Shown here: positions 63,493 to 64,000 of the stretch, piece by piece
How the letters are laid out: every line of letters begins with the position of its first letter
Position numbering within the stretch: position 1 is the first letter of the stretch
Source of the DNA: Protopterus annectens
Taxonomy: Eukaryota; Chordata; Ceratodontiformes; Protopteridae
Assembly: GCF_019279795.1 (NCBI RefSeq)
Contig: NC_056743.1
Span: 627,322,233 to 627,386,232, forward strand
Length of the DNA: 64,000 nt
Direction: 5' to 3'
Position numbers and translations under genes: made by a program
Notes under the pieces: model-generated
Database searches by the model: none
What the model saw: only the letters and a program-made list of their open reading frames with translations
What the model was told of the DNA's origin: nothing

Positions 63493-64000
63493 CTTTTTCT
63501 CAACCACCACTAGGGTGTTTGTTCAAATGCCTCTTTCACTACAAATAACCATTTTTTCAACAGCTTTTTATTTGATTTTACAGTCAAAAACAAACCACTC
63601 AATGCAGATCCAGAAGAGCTGCCTCTTCAAGGAGCTTGCTGAAGAATCTGGCACTGTGAGCCTAAAGGAGCCGGTATACTTTACAAATGCAAGCCAGTTC
63701 TAGCTTCCATGTGTTGCATATCATTCACTGCAGGAGAAGAAAAAAGTGAGGTCAAAAGCATACCTCTTAGTGTCCAGATTTTCGCTTCATATTTTTGATC
63801 TTTTCTTAAGATTTTGATTTTCTGGCAAATCACTGACATGTCATTGAGGATTAAAGACAGAAAATAATGGAAGCCAACGGAGTTTCTGACTTCATACTAA
63901 GGAAATTCATGATAATGCAACATCTGTTCTATTAACTTCAAGTTTGTACGAGCAATATTTAAAAATTGTCCCTATTTTTGGGCCTTAGGCCCCCCCATTA
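63493..64000. other. flanking sequence, probably host
   Basis: No DIRS or L1 similarity. It could contain a minus-strand terminal exon: an acceptor CTTCTCCTGCAG at about 63728, 15 codons ending in TAA (NDMQHMEARTGLHL), and AATAAA at 63567-63572. A rival plus-strand reading uses the acceptor near 63584 and runs 39 codons to TAG at 63703. Both are short and I cannot choose between them; either may be chance. Confidence 0.25.

Noticed and set aside
63515..63703. Plus-strand 62-codon frame as a gene
   Set aside because: A methionine start inside T-rich non-coding sequence, no recognisable motif and an equally good minus-strand reading; left as an ambiguous note only.
1..64000. CRISPR arrays, tRNA or rRNA genes
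   Set aside because: No regularly spaced short repeats with unique spacers, no cloverleaf with A and B boxes and no rRNA-like sequence were seen by eye on either strand.

Overview
The window is a eukaryotic, almost certainly vertebrate, stretch built nearly entirely of transposable elements. Most of it is tyrosine-recombinase (YR) retrotransposons of the DIRS order, inserted into one another and into an old L1-type LINE. No intact host gene is visible. Two DIRS families occur. Family A is about 5.4-5.6 kb, with right end GTACAGTT(G/T)TGTAC and gag finger C-x2-C-G..H..C-x2-C-LG-x-DH-x4-C-x2-C. Family B is about 6.1-6.3 kb, with right end AAGTTATGT and an RT reading YLDDW. Both have the gene order gag, RT-RNase H plus a methyltransferase-like tail, then YR. 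Both also have non-identical inverted terminal repeats (ITRs) and an internal complementary region (ICR) that joins the complements of both ends. A large, DIRS-rich genome such as an amphibian or other non-mammalian vertebrate fits best; this is inference.

Layout (names are mine). A1 (-) occupies 1-1683 and is cut by the window edge. An L1 ORF2 relic (+) runs in pieces: 2086-2333, 2946-4334, 10386-10497, 14766-15233 and perhaps 43806-44020. It is interrupted by a hairpin repeat (2334-2945), by B1 (-, 4335-10385), by A2 (-, 10498-14765) and by A3. A3 (-) survives as 15234-15561 and 32767-33512. Inside A3 lies A4 (-, 15562-17083, 22487-25450 and 31798-32766; the pieces add up to 5,455 nt, full length). 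Inside A4 lie A5 (-, 17084-22486) and B2 (-, about 25451-31797). Also inside A3 is A6 (-, 33513-37010 and 42535-43805), which contains A7 (-, 37011-42534). The interval 43806-45550 is mostly non-repetitive and holds one candidate host exon (minus strand, 45403-45505). B3 (+) is split into 45551-45753, 51320-51510 and 62155-63492. It contains the well preserved A8 (+, 45754-51319) and a minus-strand A9/A10 pair (51511-62154). Host-like sequence resumes at 63493.

Gag would package the RNA. RT and RNase H would make cDNA, guided by the ITRs and ICR into a closed circle, and YR would recombine that circle into the genome without a target duplication. Nearly every gene is broken by indels or stops. 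The best survivors are the A2 recombinase (a complete 441-codon frame with all catalytic residues), A8 (complete structure, about five single-base lesions), the A10 RT frame and the B2 recombinase (one frameshift).

The nesting gives a relative chronology, precise element ends and four reconstructable empty sites. Those sites share an AAA/C insertion point. Positions of ends are good to a few bases, and boundaries of broken genes to some tens of bases.
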